NCBI GenBank assembly: GCA_951230915.1
Contig: OX579640.1
Coordinates: 11,862,981 to 11,926,980 of the forward strand
DNA from: Antitrichia curtipendula
Lineage: Eukaryota > Streptophyta > Bryopsida > Hypnales > Leucodontaceae
Direction: 5' to 3'
Length of the DNA stretch: 64,000 bases
Below, piece by piece: positions 11,890 to 23,700 of this stretch (position 1 is the stretch's first letter; each line of letters starts with the position of its first letter). A program made the translations under genes and the position numbers. Under the pieces are notes generated by a model. That model did not search any database. It was not told where the DNA came from and worked only from the letters and a program-made list of their open reading frames with translations.

Positions 11890-12479
11890 TCAACCCCTTA
11901 AACTTCTAGAGTCCTCTCTATAATTGACAATTTGAGAAAAATCATTATAAAGTATTATTTGGAAGAGTATTTAGGAATTGATATACAAATGAAAGTTGTA
12001 GATTTTGAGTTTTAGATTCAATTTGTATGATTAAATTCACCAATGCTATCACCAATGTGGTTTTTTATGAATTTTGAAAGGGAAATTTTAAAATTCCTTC
12101 AAATTTCAATTACAAGCAAAATATTATTATTTTTGAAGACGAACTTGTTTGAATAAATTTGAAAGGAGGTTCTCTTGGTATGGTGATTTTTTTGAGATTT
12201 TGCATTCTTTACACCTATGATCTCATTTTTGCAAATCCAATTTTGAACTAGAGTCGGTGCAATTTTGGTTTGGTCAACCACTTGACATACATCCACATTT
12301 GTAATTTTAGAAAAATATGCACTTTAGTAACGCCAAATCCAACCAATAGATAGGACAAGACCTTCATAAAATATTTCTACAAATTAGGATGACTTTCATC
12401 CAAGCAACAACAAGAAATAAACAAGAATATGAATTTGTTCATTGTCCAAAAAATGGACGTTGGAACGTTTAAGGATTAA
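11890..12479 (-). mobile_element. TTAA-type element, inverted relative of 2032-2581
   Basis: The left end is TCAA then CCCCTTAAAC and the right end GTTTAAGGA then TTAA, so one target copy has mutated. The interior is the reverse complement of the element at 2032-2581, with shared GGTCAACCACTTGAC and CAATTACAAGCAAAATATT. Confidence 0.68.
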
Positions 12480-12898
12480 ACAAATATAAAGTCTGGGGAT
12501 GCATGAGTTGTGAAGAATGTGTCACTTAATTGTATTGTATAAATTAATTTGGTCAATCAAGTTTAGACGGTAGTTATGATTTTCAAATTGTGGAAGTTAA
12601 CTAAGTGGATGAACTTTCTAACTTTATTTACAACTTTTAAACCTAAGATGAAGTCCAAATAAAAGGCCTAATTCAAGACAAATGAATTTTTGAGCTCATC
12701 TTCTATTTAGGTGTTTTAAATCAATCACTTGCAAATCTCACAGCATATGGATTTCTATAAATGTTAATATAGCAAAAGGCTTTATAATATTAAAAATTAT
12801 TGAATTTTTCTAATCATGTTTTTGAAAGTTGTTGAGGTGCATGAAATTGTTGTTATATATCTTCCAATATTAATCAGATAATTTTTGAGATTTTATAA

Positions 12899-13635
12899 TT
12901 AACCCCTAAAGTCCCATTGTCCCCCCAAGGGACAAAATGGATTTTGGGTAGGCTCCTATGGTCTCAATATTGTTTGTGATTTTCCGAATTTTATTGTAAA
13001 GGTAGGAAAACACATTAGCTTTCCGAAAATATAATTTTTATTTGAATCGGAGTCTAGGAGCAAAAGTGATGGCACAAAAAGCCCTCTTCTTAATTCGGTT
13101 GGTAGAAGAAAAAAATTCAAAAAATCTTAAAGTAAAAACATTTAAAAATTTATTTTGTATGTTATATTTTTATGTACTTGGAATCTTTTATTTGTTCCAT
13201 TTGGATTCATTATGTGAAAGTTATAAACAATCTTGTTTTTTAGCAATCAAAACATCTTCTTGAAAAAGTAACTTGTAGGATTTGTTTCTAACCTCAGTTT
13301 TCACAATTTTTCAGGAAAAAAAAATTATCATATAGAATTATAAATTATAAATTCTTACATAATTTTTTTAAGATATGAAGGTTCAAAGCCAAAAAATGTA
13401 GTTGAGCAAAGTACAAAAAACCAAGTTTCTTTTGCTTTAAATGCAAATATTTTGCAATCTATATGGTCAAAGTTTGTTATATTTCTCACACATTTTTGTG
13501 GTAGTTTGATACAAGATCTTATGGATAGATAGGCCAAAAAAATAAATTTAAAATATTTTTTTTGCTTTTTACTATAGAAATGGCAATTTTGAGTATTCTT
13601 TGATGGAAAAGAGGCCTAGGAACTTTAGGGATTAA
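12899..13635 (+). mobile_element. TTAA-type element, 737 bp
   Basis: TTAA-CCCCTAAAGTCCCATTG at the left and CTTTAGGGA-TTAA at the right. The interior words ACACATTAGCTTTCCGAAAA and GTCTAGGAGCAAAAGTGATG recur in the elements at 323, 16087 and 52735. Non-coding. Confidence 0.8.
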
Positions 13636-14707
13636 AGGTAACACAACATAATTAGTCCAATGCCAACTAATCTTAGTCTATAAATATTCACCTATAAAAT
13701 ATATATCTAATTATTATGTCATAGTTGGTGTAAAGTAAACCAACCTATTACAAGCACAAATATTGGTTTTCCCTTATGGCATTTTTGAAATTTTAATTTC
13801 TTTTCCACATAAAGACAAATGTAAAAATTTGAAAGCATTTAAAATTTTAATCTTTTGACAAAGTATGGACTTATTATAAATTTTTGAAGTGTACTGCCCA
13901 AATGGCTTTAAAAAATCTTTAGACTCCCTAAGACCAATAAAATGCACATCCACCTAAAGGGAATCATAGTATTTCCAAAAATTATTTACTAAAATAGTTG
14001 CAACATCAAGGCCAAAAATTGTTACTTTCTATAATGGATTTACACTTAGAAGGTAGAAGTTCCTATAGTGATTACTAGTCACTCAATTGTTGTTATCCAA
14101 GACATTGATTGTGGCCACTAACTCAACTTGTTGTTGCCCATATTTCATTTATTAAATCGGAAGTCTATCATGGGTTGATGCAAGACTTTAATGGGCCTTC
14201 TTTTAGTTGCATGCAATGGAACATTGACATGAGTAGGCAACATAAAGGTTAACCCAAAAATGCCCCACCAACCATGTATTGTCAATCTGAAATTTCAAAA
14301 TCATTTTGGTGTCAGCAATTAAATTTCTTTTACTGTTTAATAAAAATTTGCAAGAAGTTTTGGATGTTAACTACTGGAAGCTTTCATTTTTCATTGAAAA
14401 AGGTAAATATTTGATTTTTGCAAGGTCCTCAAATGCATATAATGGTACCATTGATGAAGAATAAAGCTTGCCAATTTTACTTCATTTCCCGATTTTGAAT
14501 AAAAGTTTGCCGATTTCACTTGATTTGAGAGCTAAAAAATTGGACTCATCCATTTGCTTTGAAAATGGTCTCATCGGAAAGAGTGAAGTTTTTTCATGAT
14601 TCAAAAATTTAAACATGCAAATGTTGATTTGAAGTTATTTAGGATTTTTACTTATAAAAAAAAATTGCATTTCAACAATTGCAAGGTGGATTGTGTAATG
14701 AGTGACA
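13636..14707. other. AT-rich spacer, no feature recognised
   Basis: Low-complexity AT-rich DNA between two TTAA-type elements. No reading frame, tandem repeat or terminal-repeat pair stands out. Confidence 0.4.
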
Positions 14708-15761
14708 TTAACACCTAAATGCCCAAGCTAATCTTTTACAATCCCTCACCAAACTTATTATACAATCTTCCTACCTACTTATATAATACTAATGAAGTTA
14801 TATTTAACACTTATAGAGGGTAATTGACAGTATGCCATTGTAATATTCACGAAGTGTTAAAAATGTCACTTACTAAAAATAAAATCACTAATAAAAGCAA
14901 GAATACAAATAGGTGGTTAATTCTAAAGCAAAAAAAAAAAAATCATCTTAATTTATTAAAAAAATTGAATTGTTACATGTTATAGTAGACTTGCTCAAAT
15001 AAATTCTTCTTACATTTTTAGAATAAAAATGCTAAACATTTGCAACCTAAGCTTTAAAAAGTAGGTTTCATAAACGCTTCCCAAAGGTGATGTTTTGTCT
15101 TCATTCAATTTTAGAAACAAATGCTTGTGTCTAATAACCTAAATTTTTTGATATATATGTTGGAAAATAGATTGAAAGTACATAAATAAAAGTTTAACCA
15201 AGAAAACTTTGCTACTCATCTTTTAAAGTATTATAAAGTGGAAGGAGGTATGGATGAAAGAAAAATCTAATTGTTAATAACCTTTAACAAAAAATTGAGA
15301 ATTTTCAATTCTAATGGCAAAATTATTCTTGTAAATACTTCATAATAAGTATCTTTTATTTTTGTTTTTTGTTGAAATTCTTCTAATCTGAGTTAAAAAA
15401 AATGATTGTATTTGTTTTATCTACCTTCATTACCTATAAAAGAAAATTCCTTGTAACTTTCATTTCATCAATTGAAATACTAGGATTCAAAGATTCTATA
15501 TAGGTATCAATATATACTATCAAATTTTATTTTCAAATTTTATTTTAAGAATCTATTTTAATTATTTTTTTGAAATAGAAACAATTAAATCCCTTATAAT
15601 TTTTGCAATATTTATTAGAATGACTTGAAACAATGCTTCATATGTAGAAGAAGATGATTAGGATTCTATTTAAAATAAATTCATGCCAAAATAATAATTG
15701 TGAAGCCAATAGAGCGTGCCCTAGTTCTCAAAAAATCAAGAGTGAGTCCTTTAGGAATTAA
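14708..15761 (+). mobile_element. TTAA-type element, long subfamily
   Basis: TTAA-CACCTAAATGCCC at the left and GTCCTTTAGGAA-TTAA at the right. The interior aligns with 41582-42433, for example AAAAAGTAGG-TTTC/T, GGTGATGTTTTGTCTT against GGTAAGGTTTTGTCTT, and ATATGTTGGAAAATAGATTG against ATATGTTGTAAAATGGGTTG. Non-coding. Confidence 0.65.
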
Positions 15762-16086
15762 TTTATAAATCGGTGAATCTCTATTTATTTATTTCATTTT
15801 TATTCATTTTTTGAGATATTCTGAACATATAAGATATAAATTTATAAACTCGTTTGTGGATTCAATTCATCTCACTGAATTTTGAGGTTTGAATTTATTC
15901 ATGATTTCAAATTAGTTGGGACTTCGAATTTTGTAATATAGTTTAAATATTTTATTTTTAAGGTGTAGACTTCATCTTCATAAATTAGATCTTATATTCA
16001 CTATTGCATTAAATGAATGTATAAACAAGTTCAATACTTCAATATTATAGATTAAATATTTTGTTTCCAATATTCTAGTAATCAAT

Positions 16087-16995
16087 TTAACTCCAAAAAT
16101 CCCATTGTTTCCTTAGGAGAAAATGGATTTTGGATTGGTTCCTATGACTTCAATTTTTGGTAAATTTTTTTGAAACTTTCTCACAAGATAGAAAAATTGA
16201 TTAGCTTTGTGTGAATATAATTTTTATTTCAATTGGTTCTCTGGAGCAAAAATTCAACCACCAAAAGCCTAAAATCAAACTCGGCGGTTAGCACAAAAAA
16301 ATTGCAAAAAGTCAAAATAAAATAGTTTTTTTCTATAATATTATATTTTTGTCTACATGTGAAGCTTTGATTCATTTTATTTGGACTAGTAACAAGAAAG
16401 TTAAGGACAATCTTGTTTTGGGGGCTATCTAAGCATTTTCTTGAAAAAATAACCTCTAGGATTCATTTTTGAATGCAATTCTTACAATTTTTCAAAAGAA
16501 ACTGTTTGACAAGATTAAGTTTGCTTGCTAAATCAATCTCACCATTGGAATTATAGTATTTCAATTCCATCTTAGAGCTATTAATGATTTATATATTTTT
16601 GTAATCTTGAACCTTAACAATTTTTTAAAGAATGAAAATCAAGTGTAATAAAATAAATTTATTTTTCTAGAATCTTAACTTAATTTTTCTATTCAAAGAA
16701 TTTTCAATTCAAAATCTTTTACCTCAAATTTTTTCCACAAATGGCGGTCTAAATCATCTAAAATTGTGGACTAGCATTCAATTTTTTTTTCTAACTTTGA
16801 AGGCCAATATTTTCTAATTTATGTGGTCAAACTTTATGAAATTCTTACCACATGATTTGAGAACAGTGAAGAAAAATATCGTTTGGTTAGATCTAAGAAA
16901 ATATTATTTTTGGCTTTCTTGGATGAATGCGACATAATTGGCAATTTTGAATGTTTTTTTTTAATAGAATATGACCTTGGGACTTTATAAGTTAA
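16087..16995 (+). mobile_element. TTAA-type element, 909 bp
   Basis: TTAA-CTCCAAAAATCCCATTG at the left and GGGACTTTATAAG-TTAA at the right. It is related to 12899-13635 (AAAATGGATTTTGGATTGG, then TCTCTGGAGCAAAAATTC). The ends are more eroded than in other copies. Confidence 0.68.
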
Positions 16996-18004
16996 TCACA
17001 TAAAACTATTTGTAGGAAAAAATATAGAAATTTAACTCCAATAAAAATCCAATACATTAATTTTCAAGAAGATGTTTTGAATGCTTGCAAAATAACATAC
17101 TCCACAACTTTTTCATGACTTACTCAAATGGAAAGAACCAAAAATTTTCCATATGGACAAAAATATAATCTATTAAAAATAATTTTTTGAAAATTTTAAA
17201 TCAAATTTTGGTGGATTTTTTTGTTGTCCACTCTCAATTATTTTGAACATGAAGTGGTCTAACTTTTACTTCCTTGTCTTTGATTTGGTCTTATAAGTGC
17301 ACTCTCGTCATGTAGAGTGTAGACAACGTAAAGTGATTTTCCCAGTGGAATGTGGAACACAATGTAAACTATTGATTTGTTGCAAAGAGTCCGCACAATG
17401 ATTTGTTGGGTTATTGTATGACATTAGAGTACAAATAACGGTACAATAGAACGTCAAAATCATGAAATAAATATTTCAATATAGTCTCAATTTTAGGAAG
17501 CCAACACATCCTTCAATAGATAAACACACTTTTGAGTTTTTAAATTTTCTTAATTGTTGAGAATATATAATATTTATAATTTAAAAATAAATCTATCTCA
17601 AAAAATTCTTCATTTTGTATTGATTGTTCTCGAAAACTTATGACGTTTTTTTTAATAGTGTAGGCGACTATTCAATGGCCAAATGCAAGATGAAAGGATA
17701 GAAAAAATGACTTCTAAACAATTGTAACTTTGATTAAGACACTTCAGTCGTGGTGCATCAATTAGAATCCATTTTCGTCAACATACAAAAATATAATTCT
17801 CAATATACAACAAAATTGTTGTCACTGAAATTTATTATGAACTATATATTAGCAATTGCACATTTTAAAATTTATAGTTTAGATTTTTATAGCTTTAAAA
17901 AATTTTAAGATTTAAAAATTTCAACATTTCAAATTTTTTGAATCCTCAATCAATTCTCATTGGTAACTTAGAGAGCAATTAGAAATTCGGAATTCTTGTA
18001 GGTA
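16996..18004. other. AT-rich spacer
   Basis: No recognisable gene or bounded element. Very AT-rich with many short homopolymer runs. Confidence 0.4.
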
Positions 18005-18445
18005 TCTCCATTCCCTAAATTTCAATAAAAGAAGAGAGGGATGTGATATTAGATGCAATGTGATATTAAAGAGGTCAAGATGTCAAAGGATGTGATATTA
18101 GTGGATATGTCCATTTTTCATATTTCAATATAAAAGAAAGGGATGTGATATTAGACGGAATGTGATATTAAAGAGGTCAAGGTGTCAAGGAATGTGATAT
18201 TGATGGATATTTCTATTCCCTAAATTTTAGTAAAAGAACAAAGGGATGTGATATTAGTTGGAATGGGATATTGAATAGGTCAAGGTGTCGAGTGATGTGA
18301 TATTAGACAGAATGTGATATTAAAGAGGTCAGGGTGTCAAGGGATGTGATATTAGTGGACATCTTCATTCTCTAGATTTCATTAAAAGAACATAAGGATG
18401 TGATATTAGACGAAATGTGATATTAAAGAGGTCAGGATGTCGACA
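18005..18445 (+). repeat. Minisatellite built on TGTGATATTA, upstream of EMF2
   Basis: Units of about 100 bp begin at about 18005, 18108, 18208 and 18363 with (C)ATT(C/T)CCTAAATTTCA-TAAAAGA. Each carries two or three copies of GATGTGATATTA or AATGTGATATTA and GAGGTCAAGGTGTC. The third unit is longer (about 155 bp) through an internal duplication. It ends about 440 bp before the GC-rich EMF2 start region, with a small TTAA-type element between. Confidence 0.9.
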
Positions 18446-18458
18446 ATGCGGCAGTAGT

Positions 18459-18697
18459 TTAACCCTTTATGTACTAAGAATTCATGATTTTTAGTTGCAG
18501 ATTTTGATTAATTATATTATAGAGAATATAATAGAAATAGAAAATTTTATTATATCATCAACTTAAATGAAGAACATTGTATGCATTGGTTCAAATACAC
18601 AATTATTTAAGTTTAAAGAAATCTCCATATAAACTCTTCAACATTGCTTAAAAAAATGTGAGACCCAATTTGGGCTTCTTAGACACTAAAGGGTTAA
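18459..18697. mobile_element. Small TTAA-type MITE next to the EMF2 start region
   Basis: 239 bp including both TTAA copies. The left end reads CCCTTTATGTACTAAGAA and the complement of the right end CCCTTTAGTGTCTAAGAA, so 15 of 18 terminal bases agree. It sits about 190 bp before the GC-rich region. Confidence 0.8.
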
Positions 18698-18879
18698 TGA
18701 GGGTCTACCTTCTCTGCAAAGCCAGATGGTCCATGGTCATGGAACGTGAAAGTGTGCTTCCCTTTTGACATTCCACATCACCGCACTGAAGGGTCCATCA
18801 TTTTTCTTTGTAGATTTCAGATTTCACTCGTAGATTTGTCGCAGTCCAACTTGCAACAGAATCTACCAAGTCGAAAATT

Positions 18880-20784
18880 GGGACCGGGAAAGTGTACCGG
18901 GCCTATAGTGAGACCTTCCGGCTCCACAGCACGCGGCAACCGCGCTTCTCAAACTGCACCGACGAGCCATTCAAACTCAATGAGTACCTCATGGGGGACA
19001 CGGGAACGTCTGGGGAGCGTCGTGGAGTACGGGGGGAACCGGTGACCCGGCCGGGCCCGCGGGAACCCGCGGGAAGAAGGAGAATGGCGATGAACGATGC
19101 GTGGGGCGGGGCGGGGCCAGACGAAGGAGAAGGCGTTCGGAACGGAGCTCGAGGGTAATCGTGTGTTTGCGCGGATGTTTGGTGCCGCAGGCGCATCGAA
19201 TCTTCACCGCCGCACTCCACTTCTGTTCTCCCCTTCCGTGGCTTTCTTTAGAGCCCATTCTCGTCTCTTTTGGTGGTCGCGGGAGTTTTTTCTGGCCGCT
19301 TTTGGGAGCTCCTCCTCCGTTGTCCGCCTTCTCAGCTCGAAGGCGGTGATGCCACGGTAAGGCTTCCATTGGCGATGGCGTTCGGGACCGTTTTGGAATG
19401 TTGGTGCGTGCGAGGGGAGAATTGAGACTGTACTTTGGATTTGAATTCTTTTCTCTTGTTCTTTTGGTTTTCTGGTGTGGTTTGGCGATGTGAGGGCGTC
19501 TTAGGGTTCACGTGCATTGTGTTTCGATTCAGTTCAGGACTCGAATTCGTGTATTGAATGGAATCTTCATCGAGAGAGGTTGGCCAAAAAAGCGCTCTGT
19601 TTCTGTATAACTTCGTTGGCTCTCTATTGACGTTTAGTTGCATTCTTCTTCCCTCGTGTAATGCTTACCTATGGCATCGAGAATTACTGGACTGGAGTTT
19701 TCTGTTGCTCTGGTCTCTTTTTGTTCTCTTCCGATTTTCAAGGCGTGGATATCCTCATATTGTCCCCGAAATTTTCCTCCAAGTTTTAATATTTTTTCTT
19801 AGATATTGTCACCTGCATTCGAAGCTTCAGACGGTATGCTGACAGTGTGGAGGCTTGAGCGCCTTGTCGTTAGGTTGAGTAAATGCCAATTAATAATTGT
19901 CTGTCGCGTGCAGCACTAGAATGTAATCACATGATTTATCGCTTGTACTAATAGTCTGCTCCAGATTCCCTTGGAAGAGCAAGAGTTTCTGCCTGTTCGG
20001 GAAACCTGCGTTGGCTTTCTATTGTCCTTTCAGTATATGTATATTTTTCTCATATAGCGCTTGCCTATGGCATCGAGAATTCTTGGAGTGGCCTTCTTCT
20101 TTGCTCTCGTCTTTCTCTGCGAACTTCCGCTTTTCAAGGCGTGGATATCCTCATTTTGTCCCCGAGATTTCTCCTGTGATTCGCAAGGTTTAAAAAACAA
20201 ACTTTTCTTACCTATCATTGCCTGCCTCAGAAGCTACAGGCAATACGCTGACAATGTGGAGGTTTGCGCACCTTGTTGTCAAGTCGCGGAAATGCCAATT
20301 AGTACTTCTCTATTGGATGTTGCGCTAGAATGTTATTACATGATTGATCGTAGTCTGCCCTGTTTTCCTTTGGAAGAGCTAGAGTTTCGAGTTTGGGGAA
20401 CACAAGGACCTGTTCCACTTAACTGAGCCTTAGACTACTTACTTACTACGCCGTGCCTGAGAAATCGAGCAAGAAATACAGCTCTGACGCAGACCTTTGA
20501 TTCTTCACCAAAGGTATATTGTCTGTGGAATGATTTTAAATTTGGTTTTGTTCAGGTGGCGATGCTTGTTTCAATAGCGACCTCTTAGCAAATATCTCAG
20601 CAGAGAGGAGGACGTTCATGCTTGGGAGGATTTTGCAGCGACCTTGGAAGGAACTGTGTAGCGGTCGGGATGGTTCTATGACAATTATGTTCGAGTTCTC
20701 TCAGCACGGTCGGAGAGAAGGTTTTAGGAAAACGCTGGCGAGGAGAATGCTGAGATAGTCATGGAGGATACCATATAAGTATGA
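18880..20784 (+). promoter_or_regulatory. GC-rich start region and 5' leader of the EMF2 gene
   Basis: From about 18880 to 19360 the sequence is strongly GC-rich, unlike the AT-rich DNA upstream, so this is the likely transcription start region. A good donor (CCACG then GTAAGG at 19357) could end a first untranslated exon, with a possible acceptor TTCAG near 20553 just before the coding exon; this leader intron is inferred. An in-frame TGA lies immediately before the ATG at 20785, so coding cannot extend further upstream without splicing. Many short reading frames in the leader could act as upstream ORFs. Confidence 0.5.
19612..20404 (+). repeat. Tandem duplication of ~397 bp in the EMF2 leader
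   Basis: Copy A (19612-20006) and copy B (20007-20404) align over their length. Shared landmarks are GTTGGCT-TCTATTG, TATGGCATCGAGAATT, TTTTCAAGGCGTGGATATCC, TATGCTGACA/TACGCTGACA and AAATGCCAATTA. The copies have diverged substantially. Both include an ATG (19671 and 20067) opening a signal-peptide-like reading frame; copy B stays open to 20426 and copy A ends sooner. Confidence 0.85.
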
Positions 20785-23700
20785 ATGTTGCAATCAATCA
20801 CTGGGGAGCTCGTAGCTATGGGGGGGCCATGTCGGACTGTGATTGGCAGGGAGGCAGGCAACTTCATCAACAACAAGGATCTTCCTCCTATTGACGAAAA
20901 AGCAGCTTCAAAGAGCCTGGCCCTATATCGCCAACCTTTGGACCTGTACGACCGCATAAGTTCTCGACTTGATCAGCGGGTACCATATTGAAACCAATAT
21001 TGAAGATTGAGCTGCTTCTTTTCACAAGTCTTTCATTTCTCGTATTGCTCTTGCTCAACGGTTACCACTGTAGCTTACAATGTTGAAGATTGAGCTGCTT
21101 CTTTTCAAGTTAAGAAATGCTTTTAATGCGGTGTGGTAGTTGGTCGTCATATTGTCCTGTCGTTTTCAGAGATTCGAGAAGGGTTGATAGTTTGCGTATT
21201 TCTAAATCTTTAATGCACCGTTGAGTTATCTTTTGTAGTCTATTGGCTCATACTCATTAGACGTTTATAGCTGTACTCCTTGGCTGATATAGAGAGGTGG
21301 CAAATAAGCTAGTTCCTCCCTTGAAATCTGTCGAATTGAGATATCTTCCAACAAGTGAATCCCATTTTTATGGCACAGTAATTTATGAAAATCAGTGTGC
21401 TTATTATTTCGCTCGATCGTTGCACTGGTTTAAGGGAAAGGTTGGAAACTATTTTTCTGTAATCGAAGTCTGCTGAACAGTAGAGGGCACAGACTATGCG
21501 TGTGTGGGGACTTGAGTTTCCTTTTATTCTTTGCACCATTGAAATAATGTAGTCACTGTCCAAAGTTACAGTTTGTGATTTTGTTCTGCAGCCAGTCTTT
21601 CTTCAAAGATGTCTCAACTACAAAATTCAAGCATTGCGACAGAGGCGGTGAGTGTGAGTTTTCAAAACAGTCTAGTAAATGGATCCGTTGTGAGCCATCT
21701 GCATAGATTGCGGGCATATACGTGGGATAGGCTATTCGACATTTACTACTCTGCCTCTTTGTTCTGGTTTGTTTATTTCATTCCGCGTGTCCCTTTGTTT
21801 AGACATTCCTTCACTACAATGATTTCTGGTCCTGGACAGGTTGAAGGTAACAGTTCAGCTGAGGGGACTTCTCAACATACCCTCCTTGTCACGATGGTAC
21901 AATCGGAGGGGGCAGATGGAGCCTGGTCCAAGTACCGCATCCCCTCACCAGTATTTACCTATTTTTGTGATGGTTTCCAGCCAGCCAAATTCTCAACAAG
22001 AGGTACGAGTTTCCAGTTCGAGTTCGAGTCTGTACGCTCATGTACATGACGATCATGCTGTTTTCGTTTCTAATTTTCCTTATGGTTGAAGATATATCAA
22101 GCATGATCTTGATTTTCAGGCTTCTAGTTTTCATCAGGCCAGGCTATTGGTTAGTGACTGCTGGTTGTCCGAGTCATCGTGTACCTCCGGCAGGAGGCAT
22201 CAAGGCCCATGTAGTGTATTTGTTAGAGCTACCCCAATAGACTCTATTCACGATTGCCTGTAGGCCAACATTACTCTTTTTCTTCACCAGGACAGTCTTT
22301 CGAATTGCTTGGCCTGACTGTATAAATGAGTCCTTACAACAGGAGTTACAGAAGCAGTTTGATAATATTTTTTTGTCTGCTTGACTTGCTGCAGATGTTT
22401 TCATTGGGAAAAATCATCAAGGTGGCCAAAGTTCCTCTAGTGGATGATGGTACTCTTAGTGCCCCAGTGACGTTTTTGGTGCCAGATCTCAAGAAGCTAT
22501 GCGTACTTGCCAAGAATGGGCATCTCATCCTTTTCTTTGCATTCGGTAAGTCATTCGGTTGATAATTCAGTTACGTTCGGTCTTGGCATTTGTAACACAA
22601 AGCTAGCAAGTTCTTTTGGAATTTATAAAAATCTAGAGCAAGAACCATGAGGTAAGCCCTTGAGGATGTTGTTTGGTGGTTGTGTGTGATTGCAGTTGAT
22701 CCAGCAGAGCTATTTCGTGTTGACACCTGGCAAATGCGAGGTCTAGGTGAACTTACGACTAACTCACGAACACTGGATTAGCATATGTACTTGTCTTTGT
22801 TGTTTCAGTTAAGGATCTTTTGAGGATTTTGTTTTAAGGTCATGTCTTTCTCTAAGTTGGACTCATAATTTGTCATCACATGAATGTGCAGATAGTCCTG
22901 TGGTTTAGTATTAATGCTCTTGTTCTCGTATGTCGTTCCTTTAGTAGCAATCAAGGTTTGACACATTGTGTTGAAATAACTTATTTATTAGTGTAATTTT
23001 GTTTGGGCCTAAAAATCGGAATTATACAAATTTCGACAATCGTCATACATGAAGCAAATTACTCTTACGGAAAAGACATTCACTTGTGAGTGTGAGTTGT
23101 GGGTATACCTAGGGGTACCTTGTCTATCACCGAGGTCTTCTCTTACATTTCCGGCATGTGGGAGCTATGTTTTCGCAAATTTCTGGTGCCCCTCATTCCG
23201 GAACCTCGATCACTAGTACAATACTAAGATCAAGCATAGGAAGGAAAGACAGATGGTTATGGTGCTCTTCTTGTGATTGTCCAGAGGATTGCAGTGGCCA
23301 TGTGGTTTGGAGCAAGCTGAGCATGGCGTCTCTCTGCCATCAATGGTTAAGAAATGTGAACGGGAGCGTGTCACCATTAGGCCTTAATGGTGTCTCTGTT
23401 GAGACTATGTGTAGTCTGGACTTTGCACAGAACAGACTTCAGGTATTAGACATATCACTAATAATGTGGCCAGATATCCCTTGTGTTTTTTGTTCTTTTC
23501 CATCTACCCCTTAATGCAATTTCTGTTTAATGTTTATTGAAAGGAATGGTCGAGATATGTGATACTCGTGCCATTCACTACTTGCTCGTGTCAGTTGCTT
23601 TTGTGATCCTGCAGAGTAGGTGAGTAATATATGGGGTATTGGGGGTTTGACAATGTCTTTTTTTGAGATGCAGCATCGCGACACTGCACTTGGCCCAATG

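Noticed and set aside
18746..19369. Several overlapping open frames in the GC-rich region upstream of EMF2
   Set aside because: Both strands and several frames are open because stop codons are rare in GC-rich DNA. No frame shows a domain, so a promoter and leader fit better.
22003..22089. Continuation of EMF2 exon 3 past 22002 to the stop near 22089
   Set aside because: A good donor (GAG then GTACGAG) occurs at 22003, and the downstream exons continue in phase with family motifs.
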